From NCBI RefSeq assembly GCF_024699275.1, contig NZ_JAILPX010000047.1, positions 32,352-96,351 on the forward strand: a stretch of DNA of 64,000 nucleotides, written 5' to 3'. Below are positions 35,191-44,539 of this stretch, piece by piece. Position 1 is the first letter of the stretch; each line of letters begins with the position of its first letter. The notes beneath the pieces are model-generated. The model saw only the letters and a list, made by a program, of their open reading frames with translations. It had not been told where the DNA came from and did no database searches. The translations under genes were made by a program, and so were the position numbers. The stretch comes from Selenomonas sp. (GTDB taxonomy: Bacteria; Bacillota_C; Negativicutes; Selenomonadales; Selenomonadaceae).

Positions 35191-37128
35191 TTAGAATGTG
35201 CCGCCCACGGAAAAGTGCACACGCCCACCTTTATCCCCGCGACCATAGTCAAGGCGCAGCGGGCCCAACGGCGTATTAAAGGACAGGCCGACACCAATAC
35301 TGCCATGAAGCTCATCGCTCTTGGGGAAATCATCATACCAGGCTGAGCCGCCATCAGCAAAAACAGCCCCCTGTACTTTGCTGACAATGGGGAAACGATA
35401 TTCTACAGTAGCTAAGGCCATTCGCGTACCGCGGAACTGATCCTCACGATACCCACGCAGAGTAGTCTGGCCGCCTACCTTAAACAGATTGTATTCCGAA
35501 AGATGACCACGGGCTGCCCCCAACTGACCTCGAACAGCAATAACTTGAGCGTGCCCAACCTTATAGAAACGCTGGTCCTCAATAGATCCCTTTTGGAAAT
35601 TAAAGTCCCCCCCCAAACCTGCTAACTCTAAGGACATTCCTACGCGTCCACCTTCCGTGGGATTATAGATATTATCGCGGGTATCCGTAACATGCTCAAG
35701 CGTAACACTACGGGTAAGACCGAAATTATTCTTACGCCAAGCAGCCCATCCACTACGGTCAATGCCATCATCAGAATGACGCTTATAACTATCCCGGCGG
35801 TTCTTCAAGGTAATATAATTCGTAGAATACTCGCTCACAGGACGGCTCAAGGTAAGTTCTCCGCCGGAATACTTACGCATGTAGCTTTCAATCAGAGTAC
35901 CTTCTGTATCATAGTCATCATACTCATAAGTGCGATTGTACAAGCGGATTGTGCTGGCCGTTTCCTTATGGTCCAGGTAAGGATGCCGCCAAGAAAAGGT
36001 GTAGCCCTGTGCATCGGTGGCATCGCCACTCTTTTCGTAGGTAACGGATACCGCATCGCCAGTACCACCGATATTGCTGTCTCCGATACTTACCATTCCC
36101 AGAATACCATCGGCAGTACTATAACCAGCACCAATGCCAAAGGAGCCTGTACGCTTTTCCTTGACATCAAGTTCCATAATTACTGCATTAGGTTCTACAC
36201 CAGGATTCATCTTGATGTTGACATCCTCAAAAAAACCCAGATTGTATACGCGCTGCATGGAGCGTCGGGCCAGCTTCGAATTAAAGGGTTCCCCTACTTT
36301 CTGCCGCATCTCCCGCAGGATAACCTTATCCTTGGTCTTGGTATTCCCCTTGACCTTATAGCCTTCCAGCTTGCCTTCATTGATTTTCAAGGTGAGATTT
36401 CCCTCTTTATCAATGTTCATATCCGTTACTTTCGCCAGAATATAACCATCCTTGCGATACATCTCCTTGATGGCCGTCACATTCTGCTGCAGATTGCGGC
36501 TGTTGAGTATCTCTCCCGGCTTTACCGTCAATGCTGACATCAACACATCGGTCTTGATCATCTCGTTCCCCGTAATATTAACACTCTTGAGGACCGGATT
36601 TTCCAGCACATGATAAGTAATTACAACGCCCTCCGGCACCTTCTGAAAGGTGGGGAATAAATCATAGAAATACCCTGTATTATACACAGCCTCCCGATCT
36701 GCATTTAAGCCTTTAACGGTGAACATATCCCCCGTCTTCATGGCCAATGCTGCCTTCGATGTATTCTCAGTTAATGGCGTGGAACCCTCAAAAACGATAT
36801 CTACAATGGTTTGCCCTTCATACTCCTTGCTGTATTTCTCAATAACATCTTCCTGCGGACGATTCTTGGTCCATTCAGCAGTGCGCGGATCTACGGTGTT
36901 TTTTTCTTCCTGCTCTTTACTTGTTTCAGCAGAATCATCTGCCCCTTCCGCAGTCACTGGTTTTGTCTCCTCTACAGAGGCATCATTATTCTGCTCACTG
37001 GAAGCACTTGCTGCCATCGCCGCCACTGGTTCTTCCGCGGGTGCTGCCTGCACCATCCCCGGCACAGTTCCAAAACTAGCAGCCAGAGCTACAGCATAAA
37101 CCAAAAATTGTTTATTCGTCTTCTTCAA
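35191..37128 (-). CDS. bamA: BamA/Omp85 outer-membrane assembly factor
   Basis: A 645-residue Omp85 protein. It has a signal peptide (1 to about 28), an acidic low-complexity linker (about 29-100), three POTRA domains (about 104-175, 177-252, 253-325) and a 16-strand barrel (about 326-645) with the late motif LRGYREDQFRG and a C-terminal VGGTF. Proteobacterial BamA has five POTRA domains; three is common in diderm Firmicutes. It starts with TTG at 37128 behind GGAGG (8 bases). No BamB-E lipoproteins are visible nearby. Confidence 0.95.
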   Translation of the reverse strand: MKKTNKQFLVYAVALAASFGTVPGMVQAAPAEEPVAAMAASASSEQNNDASVEETKPVTAEGADDSAETSKEQEEKNTVDPRTAEWTKNRPQEDVIEKYSKEYEGQTIVDIVFEGSTPLTENTSKAALAMKTGDMFTVKGLNADREAVYNTGYFYDLFPTFQKVPEGVVITYHVLENPVLKSVNITGNEMIKTDVLMSALTVKPGEILNSRNLQQNVTAIKEMYRKDGYILAKVTDMNIDKEGNLTLKINEGKLEGYKVKGNTKTKDKVILREMRQKVGEPFNSKLARRSMQRVYNLGFFEDVNIKMNPGVEPNAVIMELDVKEKRTGSFGIGAGYSTADGILGMVSIGDSNIGGTGDAVSVTYEKSGDATDAQGYTFSWRHPYLDHKETASTIRLYNRTYEYDDYDTEGTLIESYMRKYSGGELTLSRPVSEYSTNYITLKNRRDSYKRHSDDGIDRSGWAAWRKNNFGLTRSVTLEHVTDTRDNIYNPTEGGRVGMSLELAGLGGDFNFQKGSIEDQRFYKVGHAQVIAVRGQLGAARGHLSEYNLFKVGGQTTLRGYREDQFRGTRMALATVEYRFPIVSKVQGAVFADGGSAWYDDFPKSDELHGSIGVGLSFNTPLGPLRLDYGRGDKGGRVHFSVGGTF

Positions 37129-37152
37129 AGGTCAAACCTCCCAAACTATTTC

Positions 37153-37701
37153 CTACTGACGCAGGATCTTGCCTGCGGATTGCATGAGTTGTTGTGTCGC
37201 TGCATCCGGCAGCGGTGACGAAGGAGCTGATGAAGCTGCTGGCTGTTGTTCTACAGGCGCAGCTGCATGCTTTACCTCATTAGGCGCCTTCTCCTTCGGC
37301 AGTTGCGTTGACTTGGCGCTCTCTGCTTCTTTCCCAGGATATTGTTGCTGCACTTCCTGCGGCTTTCCAGCAGGAAGCTGCTCCATTCCTCCATTCTGCT
37401 GCTTGCTAACTACCGGGACATTATTATCCGCAGCTACAGATTCTGCAGGCACAGGCGCCCTCACCTCCGGCTGCGAGAATGTAAATGCCAGCCCTGCAGC
37501 CACCAACAAAGCAGCCATTCTCCTGCCCCAACAAAGCATCATCCTGCTGCGAGAACAATGCCCTACATGTGACAACTCGGCTCTAGCCAGCATCAATTTC
37601 AAATCGCCCTGTACATCATTCTTTCGGGATAAAGAATACTCCGCCTTACCCAGCCAGTCCTGGGCAGCCCGGATATGCTCCCGTTGTGAACGCCGATCCA
37701 T
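37153..37701 (-). CDS. Single-pass membrane protein, basic N-terminus and Pro/Gln-rich tail, beside sigma factor
   Basis: A 182-residue protein of unknown family. Residues 1 to about 55 are predicted helical and charged (MDRRSQREHIRAAQDWLGKA ... LMLARAELSHV). A hydrophobic segment (about 62-78) follows, then a long tail rich in Pro, Ala, Gln and Lys, and a short helical end (ATQQLMQSAGKILRQ). The start at 37701 has GGAGG at 7 bases; a longer frame to 37785 has none. Its place after a sigma-factor gene, with a cytosolic helical head and extracytoplasmic tail, resembles an anti-sigma factor, but no known anti-sigma domain is recognisable. A periplasm-spanning linker protein is an alternative. 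Confidence 0.6.
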   Translation of the reverse strand: MDRRSQREHIRAAQDWLGKAEYSLSRKNDVQGDLKLMLARAELSHVGHCSRSRMMLCWGRRMAALLVAAGLAFTFSQPEVRAPVPAESVAADNNVPVVSKQQNGGMEQLPAGKPQEVQQQYPGKEAESAKSTQLPKEKAPNEVKHAAAPVEQQPAASSAPSSPLPDAATQQLMQSAGKILRQ

Positions 37702-37867
37702 ACATGCCCCTCCATTGTGCTTAAAATGCTTTGCCAATCCCTGCTTTTGATAATCGTCATTTCCAGAACAGATCTCACCTGCCATATGCAGCCTTGAAAA
37801 GGCAAGAACCCAGTTTAACGAAAATTATCCGCATTTTTCTGCTGTTTTATACTTATTGATAGATTAT

Positions 37868-38506
37868 TTACCAATTTTGCATAAATCGGGCAAGCATCCC
37901 CCGAATCCGGCGAATACCTGTTTTCTGTAGGCGGTAGACATGCCCCGGACTGATTGCCATTTCTTCAGCCACGGCCTGTACATCACGGCTGGCTAAATAC
38001 ACATCCTCCAACACCGCCTTTTCCTTAGCGGGTAGCCTTGCCATAGCCCGATGTAATCGATCTATCAATTCATGACTTTCCGCTTGTTCAGCAACGGTAG
38101 GCGCCGTATCCATCAAATTTTCTTTATAGGAACATCTTCCATCTTCTACCACCGCATCCATACAAGGACTATCTGAATCCCCTTCCCTTCGCAGGAAATC
38201 CAGCATCCTTCCACGGATACGGTGAATGGCAAACAGGCTAAAGGCTACGCCTCGCTCCGGGTCAAAGCGCTCCACAGCCTCAATCAAGCCCACCGTCCCT
38301 TCCTGTACCACATCCATGATATTCTGCAAATGACAATAAGGCAGGGCCTGCTTAAAGACCAAGGGCTGATAGGCTTCAATCAACTGACGGCGGGCTAAAC
38401 CATCGCCATCGTTTTTATAAGCTCGCCAGAGATGTCTTTCTTTCTCCCGTTCCAACGGTCTTACCCGTTGTAATTCCTCTACGTATTGCGCAAAACGCAG
38501 CCTCAT
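37868..38506 (-). CDS. RNA polymerase sigma-70 family factor
   Basis: A 212-residue sigma factor with region 2 (DVVQEGTVGLIEAVERFDPERGVAFSLFAIHRIRGRMLDFLRR, about 65-110) and region 4 (LPAKEKAVLEDVYLASRDVQAVAEEMAISPGHVYRLQKTGIRRI, about 160-205). A short region-3-like piece may lie between them. It is longer than most ECF factors and nearer to group 3 alternative sigmas. The ATG at 38506 and a GTG just before it are both possible behind AAAGGGG. It lies between tamB and bamA, suggesting control of envelope genes; this is inference. Confidence 0.88.
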   Translation of the reverse strand: MRLRFAQYVEELQRVRPLEREKERHLWRAYKNDGDGLARRQLIEAYQPLVFKQALPYCHLQNIMDVVQEGTVGLIEAVERFDPERGVAFSLFAIHRIRGRMLDFLRREGDSDSPCMDAVVEDGRCSYKENLMDTAPTVAEQAESHELIDRLHRAMARLPAKEKAVLEDVYLASRDVQAVAEEMAISPGHVYRLQKTGIRRIRGMLARFMQNW

Positions 38507-38531
38507 CACCCCCTTTCTGCGCCAAACATAA

Positions 38532-41500
38532 TCAAAATGTCATGCGAGCTTCCACGCCGACAATATATTGATTGGACTCTCGCTCCAAGGTCAGCCCCAA
38601 ATGGTCATTGACGTCATACTGCACACCATAGCGGTTAATATTATCTCCACCAAAGCCATGCGTATAGCGAAGCATCACCTTGTCCGTTATATATTTTCCC
38701 ATAGTAACATTAAAATCATATTTGTTTTCATCATTTTCTTTTTCCGCTGCAGAAATCTGTGTATTAAACAGCGAGCCATTCCCCCGGGAAATCGTCAACT
38801 TATCCATATACAGATAATCCCGCATAATCCCTTCCACTTCAGACAGGAATGTCATTTGCAGGCCCACGGCCAATAAATCTCCGGCAGTCAGATTGTTGTT
38901 CCCATCCCGATAGGCATCCCGCAAAGTCAATAATTGAATGATTTGCGTCTGACTCATGGCAGGACTGGAGGTAAGCTTCATATCAGCTGCCCCCAAAGGA
39001 CCATGAACCGATAAAAACACATTAGCTCTGGCCAATTTTGTATCCGCAAAAAAATCAATGCTAGGCATAAAAGAAGCTACCTGATTGAAATTGGCTACGC
39101 CCTGACGAATATTGAACTCCGTCTTCAAATAGTTGATGGTGCCCCCCCGCTTTACCTGCAGACTGCCACTCATCTTTGGATGGCTCATAATACCACCTGC
39201 ATGGAAACCGCCAGTCAGATAAAGGTCATACAAATATGGGCTATAAAAATGCACCTTATCCCCTACATTCACCTGTACATCCAGCACCATCTCCGGCATA
39301 TCCCCTTCACTATCGGGAATAGTCGGCACAGACACCTTGCAATCCTGAAAATTCAACTGCCCATACAGCTTGGGCAGCCTGTGCCCATAAAAATCCGTAT
39401 CCGACAAGTTGAATTGCCCGCTTACCGGGCCAGAAAAGAAACTGCTTTTGACGCCAAGATGATCCAAAATCAAAGAAAAATCATAGTGCTCTGGTTCCAA
39501 ACCATTGAAATTCGCATTACCAGATAAATTATAGGAACCACCGCCCATTTTACCAGAAAATTCCTCAACTGTCACTTGACTTCCATTGAAACTGACTTTA
39601 ACGTTCATATCCGTAACCGGTTCAGTCAGTTCCTTCATCTTTACAGCCCCATTTGGTACGGCCACCATACCATCAAACATCGGATGCGCCAAGGAACCAT
39701 GAATCTTTATATTTCCTTCCGTAGCGCCTATAGCCCAGTCCACTTGTTTTGAGATTGTTGGCAGAAGGGACAGGTCTGCACTCTGCAGTCCCAGTTGCAG
39801 CTGGATTTGCTCATAATCATCCAGCCATTCATCCCGCCCTGCAGTCAATGCTCTAAGCGGCACGACGCCTTTTGCTGTAGCTGAACAATTGCGTTCTCCG
39901 ACCTTCTTTACCACTTTAAGCTCAGGCAAATCAATCAAGCCGTTTTTCAAGTGCGCTGTCCCCGTAAGTGTATCAAAGGCAGCGCCTTGAAAGCCGCCAT
40001 TATTCACCTGCAAGGTTACATCTGCCGACGGGTTATACGTATATCCGCCAATATCTGCTTCAATATCTGCCGTCCCCGTAACATCCTGCAAGGTCAAACC
40101 AGCCAGCCCCGTAAACATGCCAAAATCCAACTGGCTGGCCGAAAAATGCACGGCCATTGGACCACCAACCGTCACCGACCCCGTTGCCGAAAACAGGCCA
40201 CTATTTCCCTGGCTGCCAGACATCTTATTGATGTAAAGGATTCGATTCAACAATTGTAAATCCAGCACCACATTGTGTACATCATAGCCACCGGCCTTCC
40301 CCTGCTGGATATCTCCATCCATCTTAATGCTGGGATTATCCCCAGTACCACCAATATGCGCCGTCAAATTCGCCCGGCCAGCAATAACCTCCGTTTTCGC
40401 ATTAGCCAAAGCCGCCACCGCCGCAATGTCTGCATTCTGGACAACCACATCTCCATCCAATCTGTCGGTAACGGTATCATAAGATAGCTCTAAATCATAG
40501 GTACCACTATCCTGTTCAAACCCAAAATGATCAATGGCAAAACTATCTTCCTTATATTTGACCATTCCCCGCAGATTGGTTAAGGTCACCCCATTCATCT
40601 CCAATCGGGGGGCATCAAGGATGCCATGAAATATAGGCGCGTTCATCGTACCATCAATCTTGCCCTTAAAAGTCCCATGACCGCTGACTTCGTAAGGCAG
40701 TTTATGCTCAACGCGCTTTAAATCAATATCCTTAGCCACCACTTCCATATCCAGAGATTGGTCAGCCAGCATAAGTGTACCATTCAATACCATATCAATC
40801 ATCGGCGAATAGGCATGAAAATCCTGTAGCCGCAGTTTTCCATTTTCCAGGAAATAATCACCATCCATTCCCGAGAGCAGCACACCGTGATAACTGCCAC
40901 GATAAAAATGGATATAACCTACCGCCTTAGGATTATCCAAAGTTCCCGTAAACTTGATGATATTGTCCACATTACCGGTTATTGGCTGATCCGGTGCTAC
41001 CAGCGCTGCAATATCCTCCATGCGAGCTCCCATGGTATCCAGCTGAAGATTGATTCTCTTTTCACCAGTAAAACCTATGGAACCTTTTGCCTGCCAGACC
41101 TCCTTGCCATCCTTTTCCATCAAAAAGTCATCGATGCCAATACCATCCAGACTGCCGCTGGCTGCAAATTTCAGACTATCAAACGGCTGTTTGAAAATCT
41201 TCCCCCTGAGTCCTGAAAATTTAATCTCCACCTGCGGATTTTCTTTATCTCCATGAACCGTCCCCTTAAAATCCGCCAGACCGGATAAATCAAAACGATT
41301 ATCCAGATTTTGCAGCAACGAAAGGTCAAAGTGGCTGCCGTAAAAAGCCAAATCCAACTGCGCCGAATCCCGCATATCCCGAATAGAGCCTTCCGCCCCT
41401 AAGCTGCTATGATTCGGCATCTTCACACTTAGATAATCAATAAGCAAATCATCATCCGCCAGATAAAACGAAGTAGAAGCCTTTTCCACAGGAACACCCT

Positions 41501-42881
41501 GCCAAGCAGCTTGTAATACTTTAGCACTGCCATATAACTGCAACGTGCTGAAATCCAGCCCTGTACCATTGCCACCCAAATCAGCATATAGTCTCCCGGT
41601 AACATTTCCCAACTGAGGCAGGAATGCACGTCCTTGGGCTATATCTACACCTTCTGCCTTGATATGCGCCGTGTACCCTAAATTTTCCGTGGAAACCACA
41701 GCTTCACCACTAAGATTCCCCCCTAAGACCTGGGCAGAAAAATCCCGTACAAAGAGATTCTTATCCTGATAGCGTACATCTGCCATCGCCCCTGCAAAGG
41801 GCACATCCATAAAGCTGCCAGCAGGCACTTCTACTTTGCCATCCACGCTGGGATTGTTAAAGGCGCCTGTTACTTTCACCGTAAATTTAGCAGCTCCTTC
41901 GTAGGGAATATTCGTGAGAATCTTCCCTGGGTCAAAAGCATCTGAGCTGGCCTCCAGCTCTAAATAGGGAGTAGTCATTAAATGCTTAATCTTGCCATGA
42001 ACGGTCATCTGCTGCCCCGCCGACTCCGCCTGCAGATTGAGCAGTGCTTCTTCATTGGTAAATGCTGCATGACCAGCGATTGCTTCAATATCCGTATCCT
42101 CCACCTGAATCGCACCATCCATCAGCTCCGCGTTCCCGCTGAAGGACAGGATTCCATCCCGGCGATAGAGATGCAAATCGGCTTCCGAAAGGGTTCCCCC
42201 TTTAATCTCCAGATTATCCGGCAACACGCCCTGGGGCACAAATTGCAGGTATCGCCCCACCTCCAGTCCGGAAAGGCTGGCATTTACAATCTGCCGATTA
42301 TCCGCTATCGTCGCCGTCCCCTTGACTGATGCTCCTTGATTTTCGGCCGCAAACTCGGCCTTATACACGGGATTAGCCGCAAAATCCAACAGCGCCGTTA
42401 CCTTTTCTAAAGTCAGTTCCTGACCACTCCGACGCAAAATTACCTGAGCATCTTCGGTCCGTATCTTACCTTGAAATTTTTGCGAACTCTTTTCCTCACC
42501 GATCAAATCCTGTACATTCCAAGTACCATCTGCCCTCTCCTCCAGCACAGCCTGCAGACCGGTAACCTCAACTTCCTCCACCGCATCAGCAGGGTCGAAA
42601 ACCGCCGCAAGCAGGCGGCAGCTGACGCGCGCTTCATCAGCGCTGGCAATCAGCTCCGCCTGCTTGTCATAAACGGCCAGATTATGCAATTTAATATTCT
42701 TTAGGGAATTGACCTGAATCTCCCCCACCTTTACATCTGAACCAAGTGTCTGGGTGGCCAGAGCAGAAACTTCTTCCCCGGCCCGTTCCATGAAGCTCTG
42801 AGTATGTACATAGTACCACAAGCCTCCAGCTGCCAAACAGCCAGCTGCCAATGTTCCTATTATCCATTTCTTAACCTTCAT
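38532..42881 (-). CDS. tamB: TamB/AsmA-like translocation and assembly protein
   Basis: A 1449-residue protein with an N-terminal membrane anchor (about 7-27), a very long beta-rich stretch of repeated short strands (FSGNAELMDGAIQVEDTDIE-like units), and a C-terminal DUF490/TamB domain ending VQYDVNDHLGLTLERESNQY. This is the layout of bridge-like lipid transfer proteins that span the periplasm as a beta-taco. TamA is not present; the partner may be BamA, whose gene is close by. It sits in the mla-tolC-tamB unit, consistent with phospholipid transport. Confidence 0.92.
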   Translation of the reverse strand: MKVKKWIIGTLAAGCLAAGGLWYYVHTQSFMERAGEEVSALATQTLGSDVKVGEIQVNSLKNIKLHNLAVYDKQAELIASADEARVSCRLLAAVFDPADAVEEVEVTGLQAVLEERADGTWNVQDLIGEEKSSQKFQGKIRTEDAQVILRRSGQELTLEKVTALLDFAANPVYKAEFAAENQGASVKGTATIADNRQIVNASLSGLEVGRYLQFVPQGVLPDNLEIKGGTLSEADLHLYRRDGILSFSGNAELMDGAIQVEDTDIEAIAGHAAFTNEEALLNLQAESAGQQMTVHGKIKHLMTTPYLELEASSDAFDPGKILTNIPYEGAAKFTVKVTGAFNNPSVDGKVEVPAGSFMDVPFAGAMADVRYQDKNLFVRDFSAQVLGGNLSGEAVVSTENLGYTAHIKAEGVDIAQGRAFLPQLGNVTGRLYADLGGNGTGLDFSTLQLYGSAKVLQAAWQGVPVEKASTSFYLADDDLLIDYLSVKMPNHSSLGAEGSIRDMRDSAQLDLAFYGSHFDLSLLQNLDNRFDLSGLADFKGTVHGDKENPQVEIKFSGLRGKIFKQPFDSLKFAASGSLDGIGIDDFLMEKDGKEVWQAKGSIGFTGEKRINLQLDTMGARMEDIAALVAPDQPITGNVDNIIKFTGTLDNPKAVGYIHFYRGSYHGVLLSGMDGDYFLENGKLRLQDFHAYSPMIDMVLNGTLMLADQSLDMEVVAKDIDLKRVEHKLPYEVSGHGTFKGKIDGTMNAPIFHGILDAPRLEMNGVTLTNLRGMVKYKEDSFAIDHFGFEQDSGTYDLELSYDTVTDRLDGDVVVQNADIAAVAALANAKTEVIAGRANLTAHIGGTGDNPSIKMDGDIQQGKAGGYDVHNVVLDLQLLNRILYINKMSGSQGNSGLFSATGSVTVGGPMAVHFSASQLDFGMFTGLAGLTLQDVTGTADIEADIGGYTYNPSADVTLQVNNGGFQGAAFDTLTGTAHLKNGLIDLPELKVVKKVGERNCSATAKGVVPLRALTAGRDEWLDDYEQIQLQLGLQSADLSLLPTISKQVDWAIGATEGNIKIHGSLAHPMFDGMVAVPNGAVKMKELTEPVTDMNVKVSFNGSQVTVEEFSGKMGGGSYNLSGNANFNGLEPEHYDFSLILDHLGVKSSFFSGPVSGQFNLSDTDFYGHRLPKLYGQLNFQDCKVSVPTIPDSEGDMPEMVLDVQVNVGDKVHFYSPYLYDLYLTGGFHAGGIMSHPKMSGSLQVKRGGTINYLKTEFNIRQGVANFNQVASFMPSIDFFADTKLARANVFLSVHGPLGAADMKLTSSPAMSQTQIIQLLTLRDAYRDGNNNLTAGDLLAVGLQMTFLSEVEGIMRDYLYMDKLTISRGNGSLFNTQISAAEKENDENKYDFNVTMGKYITDKVMLRYTHGFGGDNINRYGVQYDVNDHLGLTLERESNQYIVGVEARMTF

Positions 42882-42940
42882 CATAGTCTCCCTAAAGGCC
42901 CTTCATGGGCATTAGATTGCAGTCCTTTAATACTTGTCAT

Positions 42941-44527
42941 TTACTGGGCCATTTCATTGGCCACCGCTTCCGTACTAGCAGGTTTTTCCGAAGCGGTATC
43001 AGATTCCTCCCTCTGTTCCGTTTCCGTAACCCTGTTTTCTTCATTGTTTTTAGCTTTAGCCGCGTTGCGCACATCCCGCTCAGCTTTACGCATCGCTTTC
43101 GCCTCATTTTTCGAAGCTTTCTTTGCTTCCGGCGTCAATTCCAATACAGCATTTTCCGTTACTTTAGCATCTTCCCGCACTTTTTTCAGGCGATTGCCCT
43201 CCATCTGAGACGCCTTATATTTAGCCACATCAATATCAACAGGAATCCCCATAGCCTTATCCAGAGCTGCTTTATTTACATTGTAGCTATAGAGAGCCGC
43301 ATTGTAATTTGTACGTGCCGTAGTCATTTTTTCGGTGGCATCCATTACATCAAGGTTGGTACCTACACCAGCAGAATAGCGGACATGGGCAATCTTCAAA
43401 TCTTCCTCAGCTTGTGCCACAGCCGTTTCCGTAGTAGCAATATTCTTCTCCGCAGCCTGCAGATTCAATAACGCAGTGCGCACATCCAGCTGGATGGTTT
43501 CATCCTGAGCATGCAGGGTTTCCTGTGCCTTAGCTAAAGTTGCCTCTGCACTATTTACACTGGCAGAAGTGGCACCATTGTCAAAGACATTCCAATTAGC
43601 CGTAGCACCAAAATACCATACATTGCTATGATCGGTGCCAAACTCATTCCCGCCTTCAATGGATTTGGTAGCTGATGCCGTCACCGTCGGATACCAGCCG
43701 GATTTTGCTTTATTGATTCCAGCCTCCGCCTGCTTTACTGCATAATAAGCAGCTGCTCCATCAGCCCGGTTATTTAGAGCATAGTTCGTGCAATCCTCCA
43801 AATTCAAATTATACGAAGGGTGTTTCAATTCATCGTCGATTTCCAGCACTGTATCCGTAGGCAAGCCAATCACATTATTTAAGGTTGCCACTGCGATATC
43901 ATAATTGTTCTGAGCATTGGTCAGCGCCTGTTGAGCATTTGCCAGATTGACCTGCGAGGACAATACATCCGATTTAGCAACTGTTCCCACCCGATACTGT
44001 GCATTTACGTTATCCAAATGCTCCTGATACGCCCGTACCGTATCTTCCTGCACCTTGATCTGATTCTTATAGTTCAGGATATTATAATAATCAGCAGTGG
44101 CCTGATAACGGATAGCCTGCTTAGTATTCTCTAAAGTGACATCTGCAGAATTCAGCGCATATCCAGCTGCCTCAATCCCACTGCGCAAAGAAAAATTATA
44201 CAGGGGAATAGATGCCGTAGCTCCATTGGTATAATAAGTATTATCGCCTCCATGTGATATTGCCAATGTATCATTTGCATGATTAACCGCACTGGATACA
44301 GACAGTGTCACACCTGTCTGACGACGGTAATTGGATAAATTCCACTTGGCCACATCCACATCAGCCAAAGCGCCTTTAATCGTGCGATTATTTTCCAGGG
44401 CCATTTGCACGGCATCATTAAGATTCAATTGCACCGTGTTAGCCGCCGATACAGAGCCTGTAGAAATCGTCAACAAGCCTCCCAATACCAAAGCAGTCAA
44501 TTTTTTATAAACGCGTTGTTTTTTCAC
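42941..44527 (-). CDS. tolC: TolC-family outer-membrane channel
   Basis: A 528-residue outer-membrane efflux protein: signal peptide (about 1-28), two internally repeated halves of long helices with VQLNLNDAVQMALENNRTIKGA and LNLEDCTNYALNNRADG, the hallmarks of TolC. The last roughly 85 residues are a charged low-complexity tail (rich in Lys, Glu, Ala) not seen in E. coli TolC. It starts with GTG at 44527 behind GGAGG. It could serve the RND pump encoded at 54.1-58.3 kb, which lacks its own channel gene. Confidence 0.9.
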   Translation of the reverse strand: MKKQRVYKKLTALVLGGLLTISTGSVSAANTVQLNLNDAVQMALENNRTIKGALADVDVAKWNLSNYRRQTGVTLSVSSAVNHANDTLAISHGGDNTYYTNGATASIPLYNFSLRSGIEAAGYALNSADVTLENTKQAIRYQATADYYNILNYKNQIKVQEDTVRAYQEHLDNVNAQYRVGTVAKSDVLSSQVNLANAQQALTNAQNNYDIAVATLNNVIGLPTDTVLEIDDELKHPSYNLNLEDCTNYALNNRADGAAAYYAVKQAEAGINKAKSGWYPTVTASATKSIEGGNEFGTDHSNVWYFGATANWNVFDNGATSASVNSAEATLAKAQETLHAQDETIQLDVRTALLNLQAAEKNIATTETAVAQAEEDLKIAHVRYSAGVGTNLDVMDATEKMTTARTNYNAALYSYNVNKAALDKAMGIPVDIDVAKYKASQMEGNRLKKVREDAKVTENAVLELTPEAKKASKNEAKAMRKAERDVRNAAKAKNNEENRVTETEQREESDTASEKPASTEAVANEMAQ

Positions 44528-44539
44528 GATAACTCCTCC

